Positions 54,799 to 63,307 of a DNA stretch of 64,000 bases are shown in pieces. Origin of the DNA: Mesoflavibacter profundi (GTDB lineage: Bacteria; Bacteroidota; Bacteroidia; Flavobacteriales; Flavobacteriaceae). The position numbers and the translations under genes were made by a program. The notes beneath the pieces were generated by a model. The model searched no databases, had not been told where the DNA came from, and worked only from the letters and a program-made list of their open reading frames with translations. Every line of letters starts with the position of its first letter. Position 1 is the first letter of the stretch. The stretch covers positions 1 to 64,000 of the forward strand of contig NZ_CP061703.1 in NCBI RefSeq assembly GCF_014764305.1, written 5' to 3'.

Positions 54799-55212
54799 TT
54801 ATTTTACTTTTTCCCAGTATTGTGTAGAATATATAAATCCAAGATAACCTCTTACTTGAAGTTGTCCTTTTTCATTTATTGCGAGTCTTAATTTGTAAGT
54901 GTTACCATTTTGAGGATCTATGATGGTTCCGTGCTTGTAATAGTCGCCATCTTTCACTGCATCTTTTATAATTTTTAATCCTAAGATTGGCTTGTTATAA
55001 TCTTCGCCTTCACATTTTGTACACAAAGCATTTACTTTATTTTGGTCATTTATTTTGACTATTTTACCGTAAACAACTCCGTTTTCCTCATATATTTTTA
55101 CTACAGATTTTTTTTCACCTTCGTTATTAATTGTTTGCCATTCGCCAAAAATATCCTGAGCAGATATTGACAAACTGAAAAACAAGAGTAATAATGTGAT
55201 GTATGTTTTCAT
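54799..55212 (-). CDS. DUF2147 secreted protein
   Basis: The 137-residue protein has a signal peptide (1-18, ending ISAQ) and the DUF2147 core: GEWQTINNEGEKKSVVKIYE, VYGKIVKI and KLRLAINEKGQLQVRGYLGF. The two Cys in ALCTKCEG are typical. Function is unknown. It is 1 bp from the BrkB-like gene. Confidence 0.88.
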   Translation of the reverse strand: MKTYITLLLLFFSLSISAQDIFGEWQTINNEGEKKSVVKIYEENGVVYGKIVKINDQNKVNALCTKCEGEDYNKPILGLKIIKDAVKDGDYYKHGTIIDPQNGNTYKLRLAINEKGQLQVRGYLGFIYSTQYWEKVK

Positions 55213-55213
55213 C

Positions 55214-56146
55214 TTAAAAACTTTTTCTAAGTTGTTTTAGTGAAATATTAAGCTCAAAACCTAACAGTAAAATATTGGCGTTTAACCAAAGATAAAAAAG
55301 CAATATTAGTAATGCGCCGATAGATCCATAAAGTTCGTTGTATTTTGCAAAATTTTCTATGTAAATTCCAAATAAAAACGAAGTCACCATTATTAGCAAT
55401 GTTGTAAATAATGCACCAACCGAGAAAAACTTGGACGTTTTTCCTTCTGCTGTTCCAAAATAATATAAAACAGCTGTTGCTAAATACACCATTATTATAA
55501 AGAACACGTATTGCGCAAAACTTGCCCAAAAACCGATATCTCTATTACTAATAAAACCTCGATCTCTTAAAGGCGCTAATACATATATTTGAAAATATCC
55601 TAAAACTGCAACGGTTACAATTAGTAAAAAACATAATATTAATGCAATTCCTAAAGCGTATAAATACTGCTTGACTACATTACGTGTTAATTGATCATGA
55701 TACGATTTTTCAAAGCCAGAAAATAGTGCATTTACACCATTTGCCATTAAAAAAATAGATAACACAAACACAGAAGATAATAATCCGCCTTGTTGGTTGC
55801 TGGTTTTTAAATTTTCGAAAATATTTTCAAAGAAAAAATCTGTTGTAGTTGGCGGTAAAACAGATTCTAGAAATACTAAAAAATCATTTTGAAACTCTTC
55901 TATTGGAATTAACGGAATTACAATTATAACAAATAATAAAAACGGAAATAACGCCATAAAAAAGCTATATGCAATAGCACTTGCTCTAGCTGTTAAAGCG
56001 CCTTTTGCTATACCAATCACATATAATTCTATCAAATCATATAATGATAAACCTTCTAAACCTGGTAGTTTTATTTTACTCATTAACTTAACTAATAAGT
56101 TTACTACCGGAATTTTATTTAGTTTATCCTCTATAGCTTTAGACAT
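55214..56146 (-). CDS. YihY/BrkB-family inner membrane protein
   Basis: The 310-residue protein has about six transmembrane helices and the YihY/virulence factor BrkB signature ALTARASAIAYSFFMALFPF (about 55-74). It was once called ribonuclease BN in error. The transport or structural role is unknown. It lies 45 bp downstream of nadC on the same strand. Confidence 0.88.
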   Translation of the reverse strand: MSKAIEDKLNKIPVVNLLVKLMSKIKLPGLEGLSLYDLIELYVIGIAKGALTARASAIAYSFFMALFPFLLFVIIVIPLIPIEEFQNDFLVFLESVLPPTTTDFFFENIFENLKTSNQQGGLLSSVFVLSIFLMANGVNALFSGFEKSYHDQLTRNVVKQYLYALGIALILCFLLIVTVAVLGYFQIYVLAPLRDRGFISNRDIGFWASFAQYVFFIIMVYLATAVLYYFGTAEGKTSKFFSVGALFTTLLIMVTSFLFGIYIENFAKYNELYGSIGALLILLFYLWLNANILLLGFELNISLKQLRKSF

Positions 56147-56191
56147 AATTTATTAAATGAAATTTTTAAGTAACTTCTATTGCTAACTAAT

Positions 56192-57052
56192 TTAATCTAC
56201 TGCTTTTAAACTTAAATCTTTATTGTAAACCGAGTGTGTTAACGCTCCAGAAGAAATGTAATCTACACCACAAAGTGCGTAATCTCTAATGGTATTTTCG
56301 TTAATTCCTCCAGAACTTTCGGTTAAGCATTTGTCACCAATTAATCTAACTGCTTCTCTAGTATCTTCATAATTAAAATTATCTATTAGAATACGATAAA
56401 CACCTTCAGATTTTAATATTTCTTTAATTTCATCAAGGTTTCTAGCTTCAACAATAATTTTTAAATCACGGTTTGTGTCTTTTAAATATTGTTTAGTTTT
56501 ATCTATTGCTTTTGTAATTCCTCCAGCAAAATCTATATGGTTATCTTTAAGCATAATCATATCGTATAATGCAAAACGATGATTTTCTCCGCCACCTATT
56601 TTTACAGCCCATTTTTCTAATGCTCTAATACCTGGCGTTGTTTTACGCGTATCTAATACTTTAGTACCTGTACCTTCTAACAGATCTACAAATTCTCTTG
56701 TTTTTGTAGCAATAGCACTCATACGCTGCATGGCATTTAACACTAAACGTTCGGCTTTTAAAATAGATTGAGACGCACCTGTAACATAAAATACAATATC
56801 ACCGTATTTAACATGACTTCCGTCTTCTATCAAAGTTTCTATTTCCATTTTAGGATCTACAAAATGAAATACTTTTTTAGCAAACTCTACACCAGCAATT
56901 ACACCTTCGTCTTTAACTAATAACTTGGCTTTACCTTGTGATGTAGCAGGAATACATGCTAAACTACTATGGTCACCATCTCCTACATCTTCTCTAATGG
57001 CGTTGGCTATAATTAATTCTATCTCTTTATCAAATTGTTGTTGACTGATCAT
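56192..57052 (-). CDS. nadC: Nicotinate-nucleotide pyrophosphorylase (carboxylating)
   Basis: NadC makes nicotinate mononucleotide from quinolinate and PRPP in NAD synthesis. The 286-residue protein has DTRKTTPGIRALEKWAV (about residues 138-154), GGGENHRFALYDMIMLKDNH (about 157) and ESSGGINENTIR (about 250). The length is normal. Confidence 0.96.
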   Translation of the reverse strand: MISQQQFDKEIELIIANAIREDVGDGDHSSLACIPATSQGKAKLLVKDEGVIAGVEFAKKVFHFVDPKMEIETLIEDGSHVKYGDIVFYVTGASQSILKAERLVLNAMQRMSAIATKTREFVDLLEGTGTKVLDTRKTTPGIRALEKWAVKIGGGENHRFALYDMIMLKDNHIDFAGGITKAIDKTKQYLKDTNRDLKIIVEARNLDEIKEILKSEGVYRILIDNFNYEDTREAVRLIGDKCLTESSGGINENTIRDYALCGVDYISSGALTHSVYNKDLSLKAVD

Positions 57053-57153
57053 TATATTTTGTTTTGTGTAAAAATAGTAAATTGAATATGGAAATTAGAT
57101 TATACATTTATGAAATTTAAGCTTAATTTTTATCTTTCCAGAATCTTAAATCG

Positions 57154-57161
57154 TAAATTTG
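57154..57161 (+). promoter_or_regulatory. -7 box abutting rlmH start
   Basis: TAAATTTG is a perfect TAnnTTTG match, and the rlmH ATG is only 3 nt after it. Transcription would start at or near the A of ATG, which suggests a leaderless mRNA. A -33 TTG is not obvious. Confidence 0.5.
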
Positions 57162-57164
57162 AAC

Positions 57165-57638
57165 ATGACTATAAAATTACTTGCTATAGGAAAAACAGAC
57201 AATAAGCAACTACAATTACTTATTGACGATTACACAAAACGTTTAGGATTTTACATAAAGTTTGAATTAGAGATAATTCCCGATTTAAAAAAAGTTAAAA
57301 ATCTTAGCGAAGACCAGCAAAAACAAAAAGAAGGCGAACTTATCTTATCCAAAATAACGACTACAGACGTATTAATTTTGTTAGATGAAAACGGTAAACA
57401 ATACGATAGTGTACAATTTTCAAACTACCTTCAAAAGCACATGAATTCTGGTATAAAACAACTTGTTTTTGTAATTGGTGGACCGTATGGATTTAGCCAA
57501 GATGTATACAATGCTGCAAGAGGAAAAGTATCTTTATCTAAAATGACATTTTCGCACCAAATGGTACGTTTATTTATGATAGAACAACTATATCGTGGTT
57601 TTACCATTTTAAAAAACGAACCTTATCACCATAGATAA
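57165..57638 (+). CDS. rlmH: 23S rRNA (pseudouridine1915-N3)-methyltransferase RlmH
   Basis: A 157-residue SPOUT methylase acting on assembled 70S ribosomes. FVIGGPYGFSQDVY and SLSKMTFSHQMVRLFMIEQLYRG at the C terminus are the knot motifs. I use the ATG at 57165; the upstream in-frame TTG at 57159 overlaps the -7 box. Confidence 0.96.
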   Translation: MTIKLLAIGKTDNKQLQLLIDDYTKRLGFYIKFELEIIPDLKKVKNLSEDQQKQKEGELILSKITTTDVLILLDENGKQYDSVQFSNYLQKHMNSGIKQLVFVIGGPYGFSQDVYNAARGKVSLSKMTFSHQMVRLFMIEQLYRGFTILKNEPYHHR

Positions 57639-57640
57639 GG

Positions 57641-57820
57641 CTATTTAATACAAGTATTTTGTGTCTTTTTAAATTTACTTAAAAATCCATTAGATACTGT
57701 AGATAATCCAATAATTACAATAAAAAAGATGTTGTAATTTTCATGATCTTTAAATAAAATAGCAGACAATAAAATAACCGTTGCCCAAATAATTGCGTTG
57801 TATATAAGTAAATGTTTCAT
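57641..57820 (-). CDS. Small two-helix membrane protein of unknown function
   Basis: This 59-residue gene lies between rlmH and hpf, on the minus strand. It begins MKHLLIYNAIIWATVILLSA and has two predicted transmembrane helices (about residues 4-23 and 30-47) with a short charged loop KDHEN between them and a basic tail. I do not recognise a family. It fills an otherwise empty gap, which is modest support that it is real. Confidence 0.6.
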   Translation of the reverse strand: MKHLLIYNAIIWATVILLSAILFKDHENYNIFFIVIIGLSTVSNGFLSKFKKTQNTCIK

Positions 57821-57857
57821 ACAAATATGACGCTATTAAATTTAAAACGTTACAAAA

Positions 57858-57892
57858 AAAGGGTTGTAATATTTAAAACATTACAACCCTTT
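57858..57892 (-). terminator. Terminator after hpf
   Basis: AAAGGGTTGTAAT and ATTACAACCCTTT form a 13-bp stem. On the minus strand it is followed by a T run, downstream of hpf. Confidence 0.88.
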
Positions 57893-57905
57893 CTAATATA
57901 GTAAA

Positions 57906-58202
57906 TTAATAGCTTGCAAATGTTTGCTTTCTTTTTTTAAGTTGTTTTTCAAGATCTTTAATAGTATGCTTTACAGCTTGCTCAAAATTATCTTCGGTAG
58001 AAGTAGCAAAAATCCTTGGACCAGGTACGCTTAATTCTATTTTACAAATTTTATCTTGTGTTGGATTATTTCTTTTATCAAAATGTACTTCGGCATTAAT
58101 TATCCAATCAAATTTTTGTGATAAGTTTTTAAGTTTATCTGTGACATAAGTGTTAATAGATTCGCTATTTAACATATGTAAGTATTGAATATTTACAGTC
58201 AT
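57906..58202 (-). CDS. Ribosome hibernation-promoting factor, short HPF/RaiA
   Basis: The 98-residue protein has the S30AE fold: VNIQYLHMLNSESINTYVTDKL, and a basic C-terminal helix EQAVKHTIKDLEKQLKKRKQ. It binds 30S ribosomes in stationary phase. It lacks the long-form dimerisation domain. TAAATTTG on the minus strand at 58232-58239 is a likely -7 box. Confidence 0.9.
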   Translation of the reverse strand: MTVNIQYLHMLNSESINTYVTDKLKNLSQKFDWIINAEVHFDKRNNPTQDKICKIELSVPGPRIFATSTEDNFEQAVKHTIKDLEKQLKKRKQTFASY

Positions 58203-58231
58203 AATATTAGGTTTAAAGATTCATATATATT

Positions 58232-58239
58232 CAAATTTA
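58232..58239 (-). promoter_or_regulatory. Candidate -7 box for hpf
   Basis: The minus strand reads TAAATTTG, a consensus match 29 bp before the start. Confidence 0.5.
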
Positions 58240-58308
58240 CGACTTATCAGGCATCTAAAAAATGACAAAAATCATATAATAATAAAGCCTAATCCTATTA
58301 AAAAAATA

Positions 58309-58316
58309 TAACTTTG
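58309..58316 (+). promoter_or_regulatory. Candidate -7 box for rdgB
   Basis: TAACTTTG matches TAnnTTTG and lies 19 bp before the start codon. Confidence 0.5.
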
Positions 58317-58335
58317 TTTTTAAATTTAAGACCTA

Positions 58336-58917
58336 ATGAAACTTGTTTTTGCAACCAACAATCTAAATAAATTAAAAGAAGTACAACAATTAATTCCCAA
58401 TACAATCACACTACTTAGTCTTAAAGACATCGGTTGTTTTGAAGATATACCAGAAACCCAAAATACCATAGAAGGTAACGCTATCCAAAAAGCAGAGTAT
58501 ATTAAAAACAACTATGGATACGACTGTTTTGCAGATGATACAGGATTAGAAGTTGAAGCTTTAAATAACCAACCTGGAGTTTTTAGTGCACGGTATGCTG
58601 GTCCACAACGCAATGCAAATGATAATATGGATTTATTACTTAGTAATTTAAAAGACAAACCTAACCGTAATGCCCAATTTAAAACAGTAATTGCACTACA
58701 CTTAAACAATATATTAAATACGTTTACAGGAATTTGTAAAGGTGAAATTACAACCGAAAAACACGGCGTAAAAGGGTTTGGCTACGATCCTATTTTTAAA
58801 CCAGAAGATTATCAAGATACGTTTGCGCAGATGGATTTAGAATTAAAAAACAAAATCGGTCATCGTGGTAAAGCTGTACAATCACTGGTCAAATTTTTAA
58901 ACAACATCGATATATAA
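58336..58917 (+). CDS. rdgB: Non-canonical purine NTP pyrophosphatase (RdgB/HAM1)
   Basis: This 193-residue enzyme removes ITP, dITP and XTP so they are not built into DNA or RNA. It has FATNNLNKLKEVQQL at the N terminus, FADDTGLEVEALNNQPGVFSARYAG (about residues 66-90) and GFGYDPIF (about 147-154). The length is normal. Confidence 0.95.
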   Translation: MKLVFATNNLNKLKEVQQLIPNTITLLSLKDIGCFEDIPETQNTIEGNAIQKAEYIKNNYGYDCFADDTGLEVEALNNQPGVFSARYAGPQRNANDNMDLLLSNLKDKPNRNAQFKTVIALHLNNILNTFTGICKGEITTEKHGVKGFGYDPIFKPEDYQDTFAQMDLELKNKIGHRGKAVQSLVKFLNNIDI

Positions 58918-58980
58918 ACCATTTATTTTAAAGCACTTAAACAATTTTTAACTTAATATATTAATTCTCAAATAAAACAC

Positions 58981-58988
58981 TATCTTTG
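58981..58988 (+). promoter_or_regulatory. -7 box for the DEAD-box helicase transcript
   Basis: TATCTTTG is a consensus match. It would start a leader of about 135 nt before the helicase ATG. A -33 TTG is not evident. Confidence 0.55.
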
Positions 58989-59039
58989 CACGCTGAAACT
59001 CAAACTGGTTTTTGAGAAAATATTCCTCAGAGAGAGGAT

Positions 59040-59094
59040 GTGTTACTAGAAGTTTTAGGGTTAAGTAAGTTCAATGCGCTTCTTTAGGTAACAC
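59040..59094 (+). promoter_or_regulatory. Structured 5' leader of the DEAD-box helicase mRNA
   Basis: GTGTTAC (59040-59046) pairs with GTAACAC (59088-59094), and AGAAG (59048-59052) with CTTCT (59079-59083), giving a long hairpin that ends 34 nt before the ATG. A smaller hairpin with CCTC and GAGG precedes it. Helicases of this kind are often cold-induced through such leaders. No Rfam family is claimed. Confidence 0.6.
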
Positions 59095-59128
59095 CAATAA
59101 TTATGCAATTGAATACTTAATACTTAGA

Positions 59129-60922
59129 ATGAGCACATTCCAACAACTTGGACTTGATGCAGATTTGCTACAAGCCATTAACGACTTAGGTTTTGAAACA
59201 CCAAGTGAAGTACAACAAAAAGCAATTCCTATTTTATTAGAAAGCGATCGTGACTTAGTCGCGTTAGCACAAACAGGAACAGGTAAAACTGCTGCTTTTG
59301 GTTTTCCTATGTTACAAAAAATAGATCCTAGTAGTCGTACAACACAAGGATTAATCTTATCACCTACTAGAGAACTTTGTCTTCAAATCACTAACGAGAT
59401 GAAGCTATACGGTAAATACCTAAACGGACTTAACGTTACTGCAATTTACGGTGGATCAAGCATTACAGAACAGGCAAAACAAGTAAAACGTGGTGCGCAA
59501 ATTATTGTTGCAACACCAGGTAGAATGAAGGATATGATAAGCCGTAAACTAGTAGATATTTCTAAAATTGAATACGCGGTTTTAGATGAAGCAGATGAAA
59601 TGCTTAACATGGGATTTTATGAAGATATTAATGATATATTAGCTAACACACCAATAGATAAAAGTACTTGGTTATTTAGTGCTACAATGCCAAAGGAAGT
59701 CGCTAAAATAGCAAAAGACTTTATGTCAGATCCTTTAGAAGTTACTGTAGGTAATAAAAACGAAAGTACTACTAACGTATCACATGAGTATTACTTAGTT
59801 AACTCTAGAGATCGTTATTTAGCTTTAAAACGTTTAGCAGATGCAAATCCAGATATTTTTTCGGTAGTATTTTGTCGTACAAAACGAGACACTCAAAAAG
59901 TTGCCGAAAAACTTATTGAAGATGGATACAACGCTGGCGCATTACATGGAGACTTAAGCCAAAACCAACGTGATTTGGTAATGAAGTCTTTTAGAAACAA
60001 TCAAATACAAATGCTTGTAGCAACAGATGTTGCTGCACGTGGTATAGATGTAGATGATGTTACACACGTAATAAACTACCAATTACCAGACGAAATCGAA
60101 ACCTACACACACCGTTCTGGTCGTACTGGTCGTGCTGGTAAAACAGGAGTTTCTATGGTAATAGTTTCTAAAAGTGAGGTAAGAAAAATTAAAAGTATAG
60201 AGCGTATTATAAAACGCCAATTTGATAAAAAAGAATTACCAAGCGGAATAGAAATTTGTGAAGTACAACTTATGTCTTTAGCTAATAAAGTACATAATAC
60301 CGAAATTAATCACGAAATAGACGCATATTTACCTAGCATAAACGAAATTTTTGAAGATACATCTAAGGACGAATTAATTAAAAAATTCTTCTCTGTAGAA
60401 TTCTCAAGATTTTTCAATTACTACAAAAACTCAAAAAACTTAAATGTAGAAGCTAGTAGCAGCGATAGTAATCGTGGTGAATCAAGTGGTAATTCTACTA
60501 GATACTTTATAAACGTTGGTCGTAAAGATGGTTACGACTGGATGAAATTAAAAGACTATTTAAAAGAAGTATTACAATTAGGTCGCGACGATGTATTTAA
60601 AGTAGATGTAAAAGATAGTTTTTCATTTTTTAATACAGAAAAAGAGCACCAAGATAAAGTCTTAGAATTCTTTACAGATTACAAAGAAAACGGTCGATTT
60701 ATTAATGTTGAAATTACTGAAGATCGCGGAAGAAGAGATCGCAAAAGAGGCGATAGAAACCGTCGTGATGGAGGCAATAGAAGACGAAGAAACGACAATA
60801 ATAATTCTGAAAAACGCTCTAGACGTAGTAACGATAGTGCGCCTAAAAAAGGAAGACGATCAGACCGCGATAAATCTGAATTTAAATCTACTCACGGTAG
60901 ACCAAGACGTTCTAGACGTTAA
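59129..60922 (+). CDS. DEAD-box RNA helicase (CsdA/DeaD-like)
   Basis: The 597-residue helicase has AQTGTGKTAAF (motif I, about residue 47), DEAD (about 153), SAT (about 185) and HRSGRTGRAGK (motif VI). A DbpA-like RNA-binding domain lies at about 450-530, followed by a tail rich in Arg, Asn and Asp. It unwinds RNA structures in ribosome assembly or decay, especially in the cold. A structured leader precedes it. Confidence 0.95.
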   Translation: MSTFQQLGLDADLLQAINDLGFETPSEVQQKAIPILLESDRDLVALAQTGTGKTAAFGFPMLQKIDPSSRTTQGLILSPTRELCLQITNEMKLYGKYLNGLNVTAIYGGSSITEQAKQVKRGAQIIVATPGRMKDMISRKLVDISKIEYAVLDEADEMLNMGFYEDINDILANTPIDKSTWLFSATMPKEVAKIAKDFMSDPLEVTVGNKNESTTNVSHEYYLVNSRDRYLALKRLADANPDIFSVVFCRTKRDTQKVAEKLIEDGYNAGALHGDLSQNQRDLVMKSFRNNQIQMLVATDVAARGIDVDDVTHVINYQLPDEIETYTHRSGRTGRAGKTGVSMVIVSKSEVRKIKSIERIIKRQFDKKELPSGIEICEVQLMSLANKVHNTEINHEIDAYLPSINEIFEDTSKDELIKKFFSVEFSRFFNYYKNSKNLNVEASSSDSNRGESSGNSTRYFINVGRKDGYDWMKLKDYLKEVLQLGRDDVFKVDVKDSFSFFNTEKEHQDKVLEFFTDYKENGRFINVEITEDRGRRDRKRGDRNRRDGGNRRRRNDNNNSEKRSRRSNDSAPKKGRRSDRDKSEFKSTHGRPRRSRR

Positions 60923-60950
60923 ACCTTTTTGTTAATATTTAGTCAAATAT

Positions 60951-60983
60951 TAAAGAAGTCGCTATGATTTAGCGATTTCTTTA
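60951..60983 (+). terminator. Terminator-like hairpin after the helicase
   Basis: TAAAGAAGTCGCT pairs with AGCGATTTCTTTA (one G-T pair) with a 7-nt loop, then T-rich sequence. Confidence 0.7.
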
Positions 60984-61009
60984 GTATTTTTAGTGCATTA
61001 AATATATAA

Positions 61010-61840
61010 ATGAAACAATTTTTAGCTTTTTTAATAGTTGTTTTAAGTCTTAACTTTAGTTTTGCTCAAAACAAAAAAGACCAAACAACCTCAACAACTG
61101 TAGACTCAACAAAAGTAATTTCAGATAATTTTGTTGGTGGTATCATTATAGACGCAACAACAAGACAACCTTTAGAAAATGTAAATGTTGTTAATCTAAA
61201 CCAAGTTATTGGTACTGCTACAAATAAAGATGGTGAGTTTGAACTTCGTGCAAAAGCTAACGACACATTACACTTATCCTATCTAGGATTTAAATCTGTT
61301 AAAGTAAAAGTCACTAACGACTGGTTAAATAAAATAGAAAAATCTACAATTACTTTAACCGAGCTTGCTTTAGCGTTAGAAGAAGTTGTGGTAACCGAGC
61401 TAAAATTAACAGGTTACCTAGAAGTAGACATAAAACAAGTTAATACCAATAACAATTACAGATATAGTATAAATGGCTTAAGTACAGGTTATGAAGCCGG
61501 TAAAAAACAACCTAATGCTATTAATAAGGTATTAGGATCTATATTTAATCCTTTAGACTTTTTATACAATACCTTTAGTAAAAAAGGTGGCGAATTGCGT
61601 AAGTTAAAAAAGATGAAAGAAGACGATAATATTAGAAATACATTAGCGTCTAGATTTGATCGTGATATGCTTACTGCATTATTAGGTGTTACACGTGTAG
61701 ATTTAGATGAAATTGTTAGTCAATGTAACTACTCTGAAGAGTTTGTAAACACAGCAAACGATCTTCAAATTTTAGATGCTATTAGCGAATGTTATGAAGA
61801 GTACAAAGTACTTAACAGAACTCGTAAAAAACGACTTTAG
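61010..61840 (+). CDS. Secreted CarboxypepD_reg-like domain protein
   Basis: The 276-residue protein has a signal peptide (1-19, ending FAQN) and a carboxypeptidase regulatory-like beta-sandwich at about residues 43-120 (GGIIIDATTRQPLENVNVVN). The rest, about 130-276, is a conserved helical region of unknown function. It lacks a TonB-dependent receptor barrel. It is a common type of periplasmic Bacteroidota protein. Confidence 0.8.
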   Translation: MKQFLAFLIVVLSLNFSFAQNKKDQTTSTTVDSTKVISDNFVGGIIIDATTRQPLENVNVVNLNQVIGTATNKDGEFELRAKANDTLHLSYLGFKSVKVKVTNDWLNKIEKSTITLTELALALEEVVVTELKLTGYLEVDIKQVNTNNNYRYSINGLSTGYEAGKKQPNAINKVLGSIFNPLDFLYNTFSKKGGELRKLKKMKEDDNIRNTLASRFDRDMLTALLGVTRVDLDEIVSQCNYSEEFVNTANDLQILDAISECYEEYKVLNRTRKKRL

Positions 61841-61869
61841 ATGCTAGTCGCTAGTTTTTAGTTATAGAT

Positions 61870-61939
61870 TATTGCCTTTTACCTTTTGCCTTTTGCCTTT
61901 TGCCTTTTGCCTTTTGCCTTTTGCCTTTTGCCTTTTGCC
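61870..61939. repeat. TTTTGCC heptamer tandem repeat
   Basis: Eight perfect TTTTGCC units (61884-61939) follow one TTTTACC and one TATTGCC unit. The last C is the first base of the stop codon (read as CTA) of the SpoU gene. Copy number is likely to vary by slippage. Confidence 0.9.
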
Positions 61940-62592
61940 TAATAAGAATAAAAGCGCACTACAATTTCATCATAACTTTTAATCGTTTTTTTACACCAAT
62001 CTAATCGTTTTTCTAACTTTTCTTCTTCGGTTAATTGCCAATCAATTTCTGTCTTTTTAAGTTTTGAAGTCGCATGTTGTAAAATAATTGCAGCACTTAC
62101 TGAAATATTCAAACTTTCGGTAAAACCAACCATTGGTATTTTTAAAAAACAATCTGCTTGCTGTATAACCTCGTCAGACAAACCTTCGGTTTCTCTTCCA
62201 AAGAAAAAGCACGACTTTTTAGTAACATCAAAGTCATATAAATCACAATCCTCTGCATGTGGTGTCGTTGCAACTATTTGATAACCTTTAGCTTTTAGAT
62301 TAGAAATACAATCTTTTACAGAATGAAATCTATTTAAATCTACCCATTTTTGTGCGCCCATTGCAATTTCTCTGTCAATACGTTTAGTATTAACTTCTTC
62401 AACAATATTAACCTCTTGTACACCAAAAACATCGCAACTTCTTATAACTGCACTTGTATTATGTAATTGATAAACATCTTCTGTTGCAACGGTAAAATGT
62501 TTTGTTCGTTGGTCTAAAACGCTATTAAAACGCTGTAAACGCTTTGCGGTTAAATAGCTTTCTAAATGGTTTAAAAGTTTTATATCTATCAT
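61939..62592 (-). CDS. SpoU/TrmH-family RNA 2'-O-methyltransferase
   Basis: The 217-residue SPOUT methylase begins MIDIKLLNHLESYLTAKRLQRF. It has the knot motifs FFFGRETEGLSDEVIQQAD (about residues 131-149) and IPMVGFTESLNISVSAAIIL (about 153-172). It probably methylates tRNA G18 (TrmH) or a related site. I use the ATG at 62592. The TTG three codons upstream is on the -7 box. Confidence 0.92.
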   Translation of the reverse strand: MIDIKLLNHLESYLTAKRLQRFNSVLDQRTKHFTVATEDVYQLHNTSAVIRSCDVFGVQEVNIVEEVNTKRIDREIAMGAQKWVDLNRFHSVKDCISNLKAKGYQIVATTPHAEDCDLYDFDVTKKSCFFFGRETEGLSDEVIQQADCFLKIPMVGFTESLNISVSAAIILQHATSKLKKTEIDWQLTEEEKLEKRLDWCKKTIKSYDEIVVRFYSY

Positions 62593-62598
62593 AGTTTT

Positions 62599-62606
62599 CA
62601 AATATA
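62599..62606 (-). promoter_or_regulatory. -7 box abutting the SpoU start
   Basis: The minus strand reads TATATTTG, perfect consensus, only 6 nt before the ATG at 62592, so the mRNA may be leaderless or nearly so. Confidence 0.55.
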
Positions 62607-62629
62607 ATTTAAAATAGTAATTTGCTAAA

Positions 62630-63307
62630 ATGAAAACACATTTAGTCGTATTAACTGGCGCAGGAATGAGCGCAGAAAGTGGTTTAAAAACCTTTAGAGA
62701 TGAAAACGGGCTTTGGGAAGGACATGATGTTATGCAAGTTGCTTCGCCGCAAGGATTTGCAAATAATCCAGATTTGGTTTTAGAGTTTTACAACCAACGT
62801 CGTAGACAATTAAAAACCGTACAACCCAATAATGCGCATCTTACTTTAGCACAGTTAGAAAATGAGTTTAAAATTTCTATAATTACTCAAAATGTTGACG
62901 ATTTGCATGAACGTGCTGGCAGCAGTAATGTTACACATTTACATGGCGAATTGTTTAAAGCTAGAAATATAGAAAATAATGAATCTGTTATTGATTGGAC
63001 AGAAGATATTATTGTAGGTACAAAAGATAAAAATGGCATACAATTACGTCCACATATTGTATGGTTTGGCGAAGATGTACCTTTAATTAATAAAGCCATT
63101 TCTATTTGCGAAACAGCAGATATTCTATTAATAATTGGTACCTCTTTACAGGTTTATCCTGCTGCAAACTTAATGCATTATGTACCACAAAACACACCTT
63201 CTTTTTACATAGATCCTAATCCAAATATTAGAAGTACACATTCGCTTAAAGTGATTTCTAAAACAGCTACAAATGGAATTAAGGATTTTATAACTATGGT
63301 TAAATAA
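62630..63307 (+). CDS. NAD-dependent deacylase (sirtuin, CobB-like) without zinc cysteines
   Basis: The 225-residue protein has the NAD-binding motif GAGMSAESGLKTFRD (residues 10-24), TQNVDDLHERAG (about 84-95) and catalytic His in LHGELF (about 104). FYNQRRRQL keeps the Tyr and Arg used by class III sirtuins to bind acyl-lysines with a negative charge. The four Cys that normally bind zinc after the catalytic His are absent. It would remove acyl groups (possibly succinyl) from lysine. Confidence 0.88.
   Translation: MKTHLVVLTGAGMSAESGLKTFRDENGLWEGHDVMQVASPQGFANNPDLVLEFYNQRRRQLKTVQPNNAHLTLAQLENEFKISIITQNVDDLHERAGSSNVTHLHGELFKARNIENNESVIDWTEDIIVGTKDKNGIQLRPHIVWFGEDVPLINKAISICETADILLIIGTSLQVYPAANLMHYVPQNTPSFYIDPNPNIRSTHSLKVISKTATNGIKDFITMVK

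Noticed and set aside
61870-61939. CRISPR-like array
   Set aside because: Units are 7 bp with no spacers, so it is a simple tandem repeat.
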